Assembly: GCA_900548615.1 (NCBI GenBank)
Contig: URKW01000061.1
Span: 1 to 12,503 of the forward strand
Reading direction: 5' to 3'
Source of the DNA: an uncultured Eubacteriales bacterium
GTDB taxonomy: Bacteria > Bacillota > Clostridia > Oscillospirales > Oscillospiraceae
Length of the DNA stretch: 12,503 bases
Both the position numbers and the translations under genes were made by a program. Positions 1 to 7,147 of the stretch are shown here, piece by piece. The number at the start of each line of letters is the position of its first letter. The stretch's first letter is position 1. The notes under the pieces are model-generated. The model did not search any database and was not told the origin of the DNA. It worked only from the letters and a program-made list of their open reading frames with translations.

Positions 1-609
1 ATCATCCATGCCCCCGGCGATGACGGTATGGGCGGGGTTAGCCATGACCACGTTGAAGTTGCGCATGGTGCCCTTGTACCAGCAGTTGCCGAACTCGTCG
101 CACTTGTAAGCGCCCAGCAGCGCGAAGTCAGCGTGGATGGGCTTCATCAGCAGATAGTCCTTGCCATCGATGGTCTGACGGCCCAGGCAGAAGGGGGACT
201 CCTCCACCAGCGTGTCGATGCCCACGGGGGTCAGCACGCCGCCCAGACCGGCGCCGTCGGCGCGGATGCACTCAGCCAGCGTGCCCTGAGGCAGCAGGTT
301 GACTTCCAGCGTGCCCTCGGTGTTCTGCTGGCCCACCTCGGGGGTCATGCCCACGTGGGTGGCGATGACGCGCTTGACCTGATGGTTGTGGATCAGCTCG
401 GCAATGCCGAAGAACTCCTCGCCCTTGGGGCCAACAGCGCGGCCCATGTCGTTGGCGATCAGGGTCAGATCCTTGGTGCCCAGCTTGACCAGCTCCTTGA
501 CGATGGCGCGGGCCTGGCCGCAGGCCAGAAAGCCGCCGCACATAATGGTAGCGCCGTCAGGAATCATTTTTGCTGCCTCAGCGGCAGTCAGTACAGGTTT
601 CTTTGCCAT
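1..609 (-). CDS. atoD: CoA-transferase subunit A (AtoD-type, butyryl-CoA/acetoacetate), partial at window edge
   Basis: Reading from an ATG at 609 gives 203 codons with no stop before position 1, so only a short C-terminal tail is missing (family length is roughly 215-220 residues). The protein opens MAKKPVLTAAEAAKMIPDGA and has the glycine-rich IMCGGFLACGQ stretch. It also has the family signature around residues 103-125 (GTLEVNLLPQGTLAECIRA, then GAGLGGVLTPVG). Family knowledge: AtoD pairs with AtoA, whose catalytic glutamate carries the CoA thioester intermediate, and moves CoA between butyryl-CoA and acetoacetate. As last gene of the lysine operon it would use the acetoacetate made by Kce and release butyrate. 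The ribosome site GTAGGAGG lies just upstream. It starts 79 nt after kamE and atoA should follow outside the window. The exact acyl-CoA substrate is inferred from context. Confidence 0.9.
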   Translation of the reverse strand, partial: MAKKPVLTAAEAAKMIPDGATIMCGGFLACGQARAIVKELVKLGTKDLTLIANDMGRAVGPKGEEFFGIAELIHNHQVKRVIATHVGMTPEVGQQNTEGTLEVNLLPQGTLAECIRADGAGLGGVLTPVGIDTLVEESPFCLGRQTIDGKDYLLMKPIHADFALLGAYKCDEFGNCWYKGTMRNFNVVMANPAHTVIAGGMDD

Positions 610-633
610 TTCTGTTCCTCCTACTTTTTATGA

Positions 634-680
634 CAGCGGCCACTGAGCCACCTGCGTATGCAGAGCGCCCAGTGGCGCTG
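634..680 (-). other. Intercistronic stem-loop between kamE and atoD
   Basis: Arms 634-645 and 670-680 pair over 11 bp with one bulged base, and the loop contains a further small hairpin (CTGC/GCAG). No T-run follows on the minus strand, so it does not look like a terminator. An RNA processing or stability element that sets atoD levels relative to kamE is a reasonable guess. Confidence 0.55.
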
Positions 681-688
681 TATGCGTT

Positions 689-1477
689 TTACTTCATGCC
701 GCGCTTGACCATCTCGGTCACAGCGAAGGAAGCCACGTCGTCGGCGTACTTGCCGGCGCCGAAACCAGCGTCGAAGCCCAGCTCCTTGGCCAGCTCATGG
801 GTGATACGGGGACCGCCGCAGCAGACCACGAACTTATCACGCAGACCCTCGGCCTCCAGCAGCTCGATGAGGTTGGTCAGGTTCTGGATATGCACGTCCT
901 TCTGGGTAACGGTCTGGGAAACCAGCAGAACGTCAGCCTTCAGCTCCAGTGCCTTCTTGATGAACTCCTCGTTGGGAACCTGAGAACCCAAGTTATAGGC
1001 CTCGATCATCTCATAGCGCTCCAGGCCGTAGTGGCCGGCGAAGCCCTTGCGGTTCATGATGGCGTCGATGCCCACGGTGTGAGCGTCGGTGCCGGTGGAG
1101 GCGCCCACCATCACGACCTTGCGACCGATATGCTCGCGGATGTAGTCGTTGGTGGCTTCCATGCTCATCACGTCGGACTCCACGGTGATGACGTGGATAT
1201 CCTCATAGTTGACGGAATGGACACAGCTGCCGTAGACCACATAGAAGGTGAACTCTTTGTCCAACGGGGCGTGGTACGCCACGTTGGGTTCTTCCAGTCC
1301 CATCTTCTTGGCGATCTGACGGGCGGCTTCCTCGCCGCGCTCGTCGTCCTTGACGGGCAGGGTGAAGCTGGTCTGCACCTTGCCGTCGTTCATGGTGTCG
1401 CCGTAGGGCTTCAGACGGGTCAGATCCAGCGTGGTATCGAAATCGATTTTATGGGTATTATACAGTCCGCTGCTCAT
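689..1477 (-). CDS. kamE: Lysine/beta-lysine 5,6-aminomutase beta subunit (cobalamin-binding)
   Basis: This 262-residue protein is the B12-binding subunit of beta-L-lysine 5,6-aminomutase (EC 5.4.3.3/5.4.3.4), which moves the terminal amino group of beta-lysine from C6 to C5. The base-off cobalamin motif DAHTVG is at residues 131-136, with His133 the expected lower cobalt ligand. Lys144, in MNRKGF, sits where the characterised Clostridium sticklandii enzyme forms its PLP aldimine. The Rossmann-like B12 domain fills the second half (roughly residues 118-255); the N-terminal third is the subunit-contact domain. The start overlaps the kamD stop in an ATGA, which favours translational coupling and equal subunit amounts, and the ribosome site AAGGTGGGAG lies inside kamD. 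Full length and both cofactor residues are intact, so it should be active with KamD. Confidence 0.97.
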   Translation of the reverse strand: MSSGLYNTHKIDFDTTLDLTRLKPYGDTMNDGKVQTSFTLPVKDDERGEEAARQIAKKMGLEEPNVAYHAPLDKEFTFYVVYGSCVHSVNYEDIHVITVESDVMSMEATNDYIREHIGRKVVMVGASTGTDAHTVGIDAIMNRKGFAGHYGLERYEMIEAYNLGSQVPNEEFIKKALELKADVLLVSQTVTQKDVHIQNLTNLIELLEAEGLRDKFVVCCGGPRITHELAKELGFDAGFGAGKYADDVASFAVTEMVKRGMK

Positions 1478-3033
1478 GCTCCCACCTTACCTTTCATCGC
1501 TTCAATGAAGGGATTGAAGTACTTGTCGTCCTTGACCACAACACCGGCCAGACCCTTGCCGCCGTCCTTGGGACGCTTGACATCGGCGAAGATGCCCTTC
1601 TCGATGGTGGTGAACAGGCCCAGCTTCTCGATCTCCTTCAGCAGGTCGGTGGCCTTGGTCAGCACCTCGTTGGCGCGGTTGCGGATGATGCCGTTCTCTT
1701 TGTAGGTCAGCTCGTCGCCCAGATCCTTCATGGTGCGGAAGATGTACTGGGCGTTCTCGATGGACAGAGCACGGTCGGACATGAACGGGGTGTGGATGGC
1801 CTCGGTCATCATGCCCAGCAGGTGCAGCTTCTGGTTGGTCAGGATGGTCACCATGTTGAACAGGGCGTCCTGAATGTGACCGCGGAAGATGTTGCCGGTC
1901 ATGAACTTGGTGGGAGGCATGTACTTCAGGGGCGCGTTGGGGAAGATCTCGCGGGCCATCTGTGCCTGCGCCAGCTCATACAGGAAGGTGTTCTCCACGG
2001 AGGGATCCATCTCGAAGGCGTGGCCCAGACCCATCTGCTCCTCGCGCATACCGGCGGTCTTGGCGAAGGCCTCGTTGATGAACTGGGAGGCCAGCACGGT
2101 GTGGGCGGCGGTGATGGCATCGTCGGTGGTCAGGTAGTTATCCTCACCGGTGTTGATGATAACGCCGGCATAGCCGTTGATGACACGGGAGAAGTACTGG
2201 TCGACGATGGTGCGCTGCATGTTGATATCGCGGAACAGGATGCCGTACAGAGCGTCGTTCAGCATCACGTCCAGACGCTCCAGAGCGCCCATGGCGGCGA
2301 TCTCGGGCATGCACAGGCCGGAGCAATAGTTGCACAGGCGGATGTAGCGGTGCTGCTCCTCGCCCACCTCGTCCAGCGCAGCGCGCATCAGGCGGAAGTT
2401 CTCCTGGGTGGCGTAGGTGCCGCCGAAGCCCTCGGTGGTAGCGCCGTAAGGCACGTAGTCCAGCAGGGACTGGCCGGTGGTACGGATGACAGCGATGATG
2501 TCGGCGCCCTGCTTGGCAGCGGCCTTGGCCTGGGTGATATCCTCGTAGATATTACCGGTGGCAACGATGACATACAGGTAGGGGCCTTCCTTGTCGCCCC
2601 AGTCGCTCAGGTACTCGTTGCGCTTGGCAACGTTCTTGTTGATGCGAGCCACAGTGGCGTCCACCACGGGCTGGATGGCGGCGCGAACTTCCGCATCGGT
2701 GTGAGCGGTGATCTTGCTGAGATCCAGCTCGCCGGCGCTGACAGCCTCTGCCACGCCCTGGGGATCCTTGCCGGTTTCCACCATAGCGTTGCCGATCGCC
2801 CAGGCGGCGCCCATAGGCAGGATGGAGTTGGCCATCAGGTGGTCAACGACCACGTTGGGCATGGGGACGTCCATATCGTTGACGCCATCGATGCCCAGCA
2901 GACGGCAAACCGCACGCTCCACCGTGACGGTGGTATGCTGATCGATAAAGCGCTGGGTGTCGTCCGCCACCTTAGCGGCAGAGGCACGCGCCTGATTGAC
3001 CAGCTCAAAATTCAAGCCGAGTTTGCTTTCCAT
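1474..3033 (-). CDS. kamD: Lysine/beta-lysine 5,6-aminomutase alpha subunit
   Basis: This 519-residue protein is the large TIM-barrel subunit of the adenosylcobalamin- and PLP-dependent 5,6-aminomutase, converting beta-L-lysine to 3,5-diaminohexanoate in the cytoplasm. I recognise it from overall sequence (N-terminus MESKLGLNFELVNQARASAA and the RYIRLCNYCSGLCMPEIAAM segment), its usual family length of about 516-520 residues, and its position directly before kamE. I chose the ATG at 3033 because GAGGTAACGATA in front of it is a well-placed ribosome site. An in-frame TTG 18 nt upstream would put that site inside the gene. The stop overlaps the kamE start. It lies 158 nt after kamA, across a strongly structured gap, so its expression may be tuned separately from kamA. 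Confidence 0.96.
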   Translation of the reverse strand: MESKLGLNFELVNQARASAAKVADDTQRFIDQHTTVTVERAVCRLLGIDGVNDMDVPMPNVVVDHLMANSILPMGAAWAIGNAMVETGKDPQGVAEAVSAGELDLSKITAHTDAEVRAAIQPVVDATVARINKNVAKRNEYLSDWGDKEGPYLYVIVATGNIYEDITQAKAAAKQGADIIAVIRTTGQSLLDYVPYGATTEGFGGTYATQENFRLMRAALDEVGEEQHRYIRLCNYCSGLCMPEIAAMGALERLDVMLNDALYGILFRDINMQRTIVDQYFSRVINGYAGVIINTGEDNYLTTDDAITAAHTVLASQFINEAFAKTAGMREEQMGLGHAFEMDPSVENTFLYELAQAQMAREIFPNAPLKYMPPTKFMTGNIFRGHIQDALFNMVTILTNQKLHLLGMMTEAIHTPFMSDRALSIENAQYIFRTMKDLGDELTYKENGIIRNRANEVLTKATDLLKEIEKLGLFTTIEKGIFADVKRPKDGGKGLAGVVVKDDKYFNPFIEAMKGKVGA

Positions 3034-3064
3034 TATCGTTACCTCATTCAAAAATCATAGCAAA

Positions 3065-3101
3065 TTCGGCAGCAGGCAGGCCTTGCCCGCCTGCTGCCGA
3101 A
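3065..3101 (-). other. Strong stem-loop upstream of kamD
   Basis: The arms begin TTCGGCAGCAGGC and form 13 Watson-Crick pairs, then a G-U pair and three more G-C pairs around a 3-nt loop, about 17 bp in all. On the minus strand it is followed by TTTGCTATGATTTTTG, a poor and interrupted T-run, so partial termination or mRNA processing between kamA and kamD is possible. It ends about 30 nt before the kamD start. Confidence 0.6.
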
Positions 3102-3119
3102 ATAGGGTCTTTTGCGTTT

Positions 3120-3197
3120 GCTGCTTTCGCAGCCAAGTAAGCGAGGATTTGATCGACGAGAGTGATGCCCCGCCAAATCAAAAATCAGAGCTTACTT
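3120..3197 (-). other. Folded intercistronic RNA element spanning the kamA stop
   Basis: On the minus strand AAGTAAGC (3190-3197) pairs with GCTTACTT (3135-3142), enclosing a second helix GATTTG/CAAATC (3174-3179 with 3146-3151). A GCTGC-GAAA-GCAGC tetraloop hairpin (3120-3133) follows. The kamA stop codon (3192-3194) is inside the closing helix. I do not recognise a known riboswitch class. It may be a dispersed structured repeat or a processing site. Confidence 0.45.
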
Positions 3198-4442
3198 TTT
3201 AACATGGCGCTCGTTGCGCAGCAGCTTGGTGGGCTCCAGATAGCGCTGGGCAGTGCCCTCGGCGACCCAGGCCACACCGGTCTTCTCCACCTTCTTCTTG
3301 CCGGTGCAGACGTCGCAGTGGCAATCCTGAACATAATGCTCGGGCTGGGTGTAAGAAGTGATGACGCCCTCGAAGTTACGCAGGATAACCTTGCGGGGGG
3401 TCTCGGAAATCAGATAGTTGGGCATAACGGGAGTCTTGCCGCCGCCGCCGGGAGCGTCCACCACGAAGGTGGGGATGCAGTAGCCGGAGGTATGGCCGCG
3501 CAGCGCTTCCATGATCTCAATGCCCTTGGACACGGGAGTACGGAAGTGGCTCAGACCCAGGGAAGGATCGCAGGCATAGATGTAGTAGGGGCGGACACGC
3601 ATCTTGACCAGACCGTGAACCAGCTCCATCATCACGTGAGAGCAATCGTTCACGCCGGCCAGCAGCACGGACTGGTTGCCCAGGGGGATACCGGCGTCAG
3701 CCAGCATGGCGCAGGCCTTGGCGGCTTCGGGAGTGAACTCCTTGGGGGTGTTGAAGTGGGTGTTCAGCCACACGGGGTGATACTTCTTCAGCATCTCGCA
3801 CAGCTCGGGAGTAATACGCTGGGGGCACACCACGGGGGTGCGGGAGCCCAGACGGACGATCTCCACGTGAGGAATGGCGCGGACGCGCTTGATGATGTAC
3901 TCCAGCACATCGTCGCTGACCATCAGGGAGTCACCGCCGGACAGCAGAACGTCGCGAACCTCGGGGTGATTGGCCACATAGTCGATGCACTTGTCGATCT
4001 GCTGCATGGGCACTTCGCAGTCGTTCTGACCGGCAAAACGACGACGGGTGCAGTGACGGCAGTACATGGAGCACTGGTCAGTGATGAGCAGCAGCACGCG
4101 GTCGGGATAGCGGTGAGTCAGACCGGGAACGGGAGAGTCGGTATCCTCGTGCAGGGGATCGGCGTCCTCGTAGTCGGCGTACTCCAGCTCCTCGGCGCGG
4201 GGGATGGCCATCTTGCGGATGGGATCAAAGGGATCGTCCAGATCGATCAGGGACAGATAATAGGGAGTGACCGCCATGCGCAGCTTGCCCAGAGTCTTGG
4301 CAATACCGGCTTCCTCGTCGGGAGTCAGGGTCATGTACTTCTTCAGATCTTCGACAGTCTCAGCGCGGTTGGCAACCTGCCAATGCCAGTCGTTCCACAG
4401 ATTTTCAGGAACGTCAGCGAACAGACCATTGCGAGTTTTCAT
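3192..4442 (-). CDS. kamA: L-lysine 2,3-aminomutase (radical SAM, PLP)
   Basis: This 416-residue protein catalyses the first committed step, L-lysine to L-beta-lysine (EC 5.4.3.2). The radical SAM iron-sulfur motif CSMYCRHC gives Cys124, Cys128 and Cys131. The PLP lysine is Lys336 in PGGGGK. Asp292 and Asp329 match, with a one-residue offset, the two aspartates that hold the lysine side-chain amine in the Clostridium subterminale enzyme; these separate lysine aminomutases from glutamate or arginine relatives. The zinc ligands Cys267 and Cys374/376/379 (CHCDVC) are also present. All functional residues are intact. The ribosome site AAGGAG lies 9 nt before the start. A 100-nt gap with a GC-rich stem-loop separates it from kdd. 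Confidence 0.98.
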   Translation of the reverse strand: MKTRNGLFADVPENLWNDWHWQVANRAETVEDLKKYMTLTPDEEAGIAKTLGKLRMAVTPYYLSLIDLDDPFDPIRKMAIPRAEELEYADYEDADPLHEDTDSPVPGLTHRYPDRVLLLITDQCSMYCRHCTRRRFAGQNDCEVPMQQIDKCIDYVANHPEVRDVLLSGGDSLMVSDDVLEYIIKRVRAIPHVEIVRLGSRTPVVCPQRITPELCEMLKKYHPVWLNTHFNTPKEFTPEAAKACAMLADAGIPLGNQSVLLAGVNDCSHVMMELVHGLVKMRVRPYYIYACDPSLGLSHFRTPVSKGIEIMEALRGHTSGYCIPTFVVDAPGGGGKTPVMPNYLISETPRKVILRNFEGVITSYTQPEHYVQDCHCDVCTGKKKVEKTGVAWVAEGTAQRYLEPTKLLRNERHVKK

Positions 4443-4491
4443 GTTCGTTTCTCCTTAAATTTTTGTTTCAGGATGATTTGGAAAGTTCGTA

Positions 4492-4523
4492 CTGAGGGCA
4501 GGGAGCGCGGCTCCCTGCCTCAG
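4492..4523 (-). other. Intercistronic stem-loop between kdd and kamA
   Basis: Arms 4492-4506 and 4510-4523 pair over 14 bp with one bulged base and a 3-nt loop. The downstream sequence on the minus strand (TACGAACTTTCC) has no terminator-type T-run. It lies 20 nt after the kdd stop and may protect or mark an mRNA end after kdd; that is inference. Confidence 0.6.
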
Positions 4524-4542
4524 TGTCAGTTGCTATGGTAGT

Positions 4543-5595
4543 TTAGCAGTACTTCTCGTCGAACAGCTTGCGCAGCTTGGGGTTCTCGCGCAGAACGTTC
4601 AGGGTGATCTCAGCGTGGTTCTTGGTGTAACCGTTACCCACGATCATGGTGACGTCCTTGCCGATGCCCTCGGCGCCCAGAGCGGCCTTGGTGAAGGAGG
4701 TAGCCATGGAGAAGAAGTAAACCAGACCGTCGTCACGGACGGGCAGGATGGCGGACATCTCGCAGGACTCGATGTTCACGCAGCAGATGGAGATATCGTA
4801 CTCCTTGCCGTCGTTGACGCCCAGAGCGGCTTCCATAACGTCCACGGGCTTGGTGCAGTCGGCGACGATGACGTCGGTGTAAACGCCCAGCTCCATCAGA
4901 TCGGCAACCTGGGAGGCCTTACGGACAACGCCCACGACCTTGCCCTTGGGGCCGACCTTCTTCATGGCCTCGTAGCCGCACAGAACGGCGGACTTGCCGT
5001 TGGCGCCCAGGATCAGAACGCTGTCACCCTCGTGAGGCAGCTTGCGGGCCTGAGCGGGAGCGCCGGCCACGTCCAGAGCGGCCAGGGCCAGAGGCTCGGA
5101 CATATCCTCGGGCATCTTGCAGTACAGAGCGGACTCGAACAGGATGGCCTTGCCGACGATGTCAACGCGGTCGATATCCTTGTGGATGGACAGGATCTTC
5201 TCGATCTTCAGCGGGGTCATGGACAGGGACACCAGAGAAACGATCTTGTCGCCTTCCTTCAGGTCGAAGCCGGGCTTGTTCTTCAGATCCTCGCCGATGT
5301 GAGCGACGACACCCTTGAACATACCGCCGGAACCGGTGACGGGGTTCTGCTGCTTGCCGCGCTCGGCCACGATGCTCATAATCATCTCGCCGATCTTCTT
5401 CTCGTCGCCGCCGCAGGCCTCGGAGATCTGGGTGAAGGAAGCGGAGTCGATGTTCAGGGAGGTAACGTCGCAGACGATCTCGTTGGAGTAGACCTTGCTC
5501 ATGTCGTTGTCGATCTTCCAAGCAGCCTGGGTCAGAACGCCCTTGGGCTCGATCACGCGATGGGTACCGTACTTGTTGCCTTTCAGTTCAGCCAT
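4543..5595 (-). CDS. kdd: L-erythro-3,5-diaminohexanoate dehydrogenase
   Basis: This 350-residue protein is the NAD(P)-dependent dehydrogenase (EC 1.4.1.11) that oxidatively deaminates 3,5-diaminohexanoate to 3-keto-5-aminohexanoate, releasing ammonia and a reduced nucleotide. The N-terminus MAELKGNKYGTHRVIEPKGV is characteristic of the family. A Rossmann nucleotide-binding segment is visible at about residues 192-205 (SVLILGANGKSAVL), in an overall medium-chain-dehydrogenase-like layout with the catalytic half first. No zinc ligands are obvious to me. The start at 5595 follows a strong TAGGAGG ribosome site. It sits between kce and kamA in the operon, matching its pathway role. The 103-nt leader between kce and kdd is AT-rich and carries short repeats, unlike the other gaps. 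Confidence 0.95.
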   Translation of the reverse strand: MAELKGNKYGTHRVIEPKGVLTQAAWKIDNDMSKVYSNEIVCDVTSLNIDSASFTQISEACGGDEKKIGEMIMSIVAERGKQQNPVTGSGGMFKGVVAHIGEDLKNKPGFDLKEGDKIVSLVSLSMTPLKIEKILSIHKDIDRVDIVGKAILFESALYCKMPEDMSEPLALAALDVAGAPAQARKLPHEGDSVLILGANGKSAVLCGYEAMKKVGPKGKVVGVVRKASQVADLMELGVYTDVIVADCTKPVDVMEAALGVNDGKEYDISICCVNIESCEMSAILPVRDDGLVYFFSMATSFTKAALGAEGIGKDVTMIVGNGYTKNHAEITLNVLRENPKLRKLFDEKYC

Positions 5596-5618
5596 TGTAA
5601 ATATCCTCCTAAAATTTT

Positions 5619-5680
5619 GTTTATGATGTATGGTATATGGTTTATATGATGTGGTTTATATATGGTAAGGTGGTTTATAT
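5619..5680. repeat. Short degenerate repeats (TGGTTTATAT) in the kce-kdd gap
   Basis: On the plus strand the decamer TGGTTTATAT occurs exactly at 5638-5647, 5652-5661 and 5671-5680, with looser relatives at 5619-5628 and 5631-5640. On the mRNA these read ATATAAACCA, giving a C/A/U-rich leader with almost no G and little capacity to fold. The base composition is far from that of the surrounding genes. Its role is unknown; an unstructured standby or protein-binding stretch ahead of kdd is possible. Confidence 0.7.
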
Positions 5681-5698
5681 GGTGATAGAAAATCTGAG

Positions 5699-6529
5699 TT
5701 ACTTCAGGGGCTTCAGGCTCAGGATCTCGCGGGCCTCGGCAGGGGTAGCGATCTCGCGGCCCAGCTCCTTGGCGATGCGGACGACCTTGGCCACCAGCTC
5801 GCCGTTGGACGCGGCCTTCTGGCCCTTGCCCAGATAGATGTTATCCTCGAAGCCTACGCGGACGTTGCCGCCCATGGCGATAGCGGCAGCGGCCATGGTC
5901 CAGGCAGCGCGACCCACGCCGGAGACAGTCCAGGTGGCATCAGCGGGGATCTTGCTGGCGAAGAAGGCCAGATTCTCCACGGTGGCGGGGGTGCAGCCGT
6001 GCACGCCCAGCACGAAGTTGAACTGCATGGGGTGGCCGGGAACCTCGCCCTTCTTGGCCATACCCAGAACGGTGTCGATGTGACCCAGCTCGAAGCACTC
6101 GTACTCGGGCTTGATGCCGTTCTCGATCATGCGCTTGCCGAAGGCGCGCATGGTGGGCATGGTGTTGTCAAAGATCTCGTCGCCGAAGTTGCAGGTGCCG
6201 CAGTCCAGAGTGGCCATCTCGGGGAACAGCTCGGTGGGCTGCAGACGCTCCTCGGGGCTCATGCCGGTGGCGCCGCCGGTGGAGGGGATCATGATGACGT
6301 CAGGCAGTTCCTTGCGGATGGCGTCCATGACGACCTTAAAGCGGTCACGATTCTGAGTGGGGGTGCCGTCGTCCTCGCGGACATGGATGTGCAGGATGGC
6401 AGCGCCGGCCTCGTAAGCGGACTTGGCCTCGCGCACCATTTCCTCGACGGTGTAGGGAACGGCCTCGTTCTGGGCCTTGGTGACTTCCGCGCCGCAGATG
6501 GCGGCGGTAATGATCAGCTTTTCCATCAT
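5699..6529 (-). CDS. kce: 3-keto-5-aminohexanoate cleavage enzyme
   Basis: This BKACE (formerly DUF849) family protein of 276 residues condenses 3-keto-5-aminohexanoate with acetyl-CoA to give acetoacetate and 3-aminobutyryl-CoA (EC 2.3.1.247). The zinc-binding pair is in LHIHVRED (His47 and His49, or 46 and 48 if the second Met is the start). The C-terminal glutamate ligand region is GFEDN near residue 228. Phe-Gly-Asp in TCNFGDE and the PSTGG segment are also family features. Two ATGs are adjacent (6529 and 6526); the ribosome site AAGGGAG overlaps the kal stop and serves either. Only 9 nt separate kal and kce, so the two are tightly coupled. Length and residues agree with the characterised Cloacimonas enzyme. 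Confidence 0.96.
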   Translation of the reverse strand: MMEKLIITAAICGAEVTKAQNEAVPYTVEEMVREAKSAYEAGAAILHIHVREDDGTPTQNRDRFKVVMDAIRKELPDVIMIPSTGGATGMSPEERLQPTELFPEMATLDCGTCNFGDEIFDNTMPTMRAFGKRMIENGIKPEYECFELGHIDTVLGMAKKGEVPGHPMQFNFVLGVHGCTPATVENLAFFASKIPADATWTVSGVGRAAWTMAAAAIAMGGNVRVGFEDNIYLGKGQKAASNGELVAKVVRIAKELGREIATPAEAREILSLKPLK

Positions 6530-6538
6530 TCTGCTCCC

Positions 6539-6940
6539 TTACTTCTTGATTTCCTTGCGCTGGCAGTCCTTGGGGGTGACGCAGGTGCCGTGAGCGCGGC
6601 AGACCACGATGGGCTCAGCCAGCACGTCAGCGGCGGAAGCGCTGATGTCGGGGCGGGAGACGATGACCTTGCGGGCCTCGAACTTCATGGTGCGGGAAGT
6701 GTTGCCGATCTTCTCGATCTCGCCGTAGGCCTCGATGTAGTCGCCGGCGTACACGGGAGCCAGAAACTCCACATTGTCGTAAGCGCAGAACAGGCCCTCG
6801 TCGCCGTCGCAGGCGATCAGCAGCTCGGTAGCCACGTCACCGAACAGGTGCACCATGTGGGCGCCGTCCACCAGGTTGCCGCCGTAGTGAGCGTCCTTCG
6901 CACTCATACGCAGGCGAAGCATAGAAGTGATCTTTTCCAT
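6539..6940 (-). CDS. kal: 3-aminobutyryl-CoA ammonia-lyase
   Basis: This small protein of 133 residues belongs to the hotdog-fold family and removes ammonia from L-3-aminobutyryl-CoA to give crotonyl-CoA (EC 4.3.1.14), the entry to butyrate formation. Family features are the N-terminal MRMSAKDAHYGGNLVDGA-like stretch (residues 11-27) and the NVEFLAPVYAGD segment near 56-67, typical of acyl-CoA hotdog proteins. I chose the ATG at 6940: AAGGAGG lies about 8 nt upstream, whereas the in-frame TTG at 6958 is the ribosome site itself. It is the first gene of the operon, about 390 nt downstream of the predicted transcription start, behind the lysine riboswitch. Confidence 0.94.
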   Translation of the reverse strand: MEKITSMLRLRMSAKDAHYGGNLVDGAHMVHLFGDVATELLIACDGDEGLFCAYDNVEFLAPVYAGDYIEAYGEIEKIGNTSRTMKFEARKVIVSRPDISASAADVLAEPIVVCRAHGTCVTPKDCQRKEIKK

Positions 6941-7041
6941 AGATGTTTCCTCCTTCAAAATGATTCTTTCTTACGTTTTGTTCGTATTCCTCATTCAGCT
7001 GGCCGGGAACTCTCTTTTTTCTTATACCAGAAAAGAACAAA

Positions 7042-7098
7042 GAGCTTGTGGGCAAAGACGTTCCGAAGAAATCTCCGGATTGCTTTGACCGCAAGCTC
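7042..7098 (-). terminator. Second terminator-like hairpin in the kal leader
   Basis: On the minus strand GAGCTTG (7092-7098) pairs with CAAGCTC (7042-7048). Inside are a CAAAG/CTTTG helix and a 7-bp apical stem, and TTTGTTCTTTTC follows. It could be a back-up terminator to the one at 7107-7147. Part of its 5' side (CGGTCAA, 7085-7091) can instead pair with the 3' arm of that first terminator. Confidence 0.5.
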
Positions 7099-7106
7099 CT
7101 AATGCG

Positions 7107-7147
7107 AAAAGAGCGCTGTCGGTCAAGCATTTTGACCAATAGCGCTC
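7107..7147 (-). terminator. Riboswitch-controlled intrinsic terminator
   Basis: On the minus strand arm 7132-7147 pairs with arm 7111-7126 over 16 positions with a single A-C mismatch and a 5-nt loop, followed by TTTT at 7107-7110. The T-run is short but the stem is very strong. The 5' arm contains the entire 3' strand of aptamer helix P1 (7135-7142) and the conserved GGAGCGCTAT core, so terminator and folded aptamer exclude each other. Confidence 0.85.

Noticed and set aside
634..680. Cobalamin riboswitch, because the hairpin contains GCCACTG
   Set aside because: The gap is only 79 nt, far too short for a cobalamin aptamer, and the heptamer is explained as one arm of a simple stem.
1792..3060. 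Long plus-strand open frame (422 codons) opposite kamD, and similar ones opposite kamA, kdd, kce and kamE
   Set aside because: They are mirror frames of GC-rich genes, with repetitive H/G/V/Q/L-rich translations, no family resemblance, and no ribosome sites. The minus-strand products are well-known enzymes with intact catalytic residues.
3065..3101. Full terminator separating kamA from kamDE
   Set aside because: The stem is strong but the following T-run is interrupted (TTTGCTATGATTTTTG), and no new promoter is evident before kamD, which must be expressed.
6941..6958. Upstream TTG start for kal (and likewise a TTG at 3051 for kamD and an ATG at 10081 for kamB)
   Set aside because: In each case the extension would contain the gene's own ribosome binding site. 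The downstream ATG has correct spacing and matches family length.
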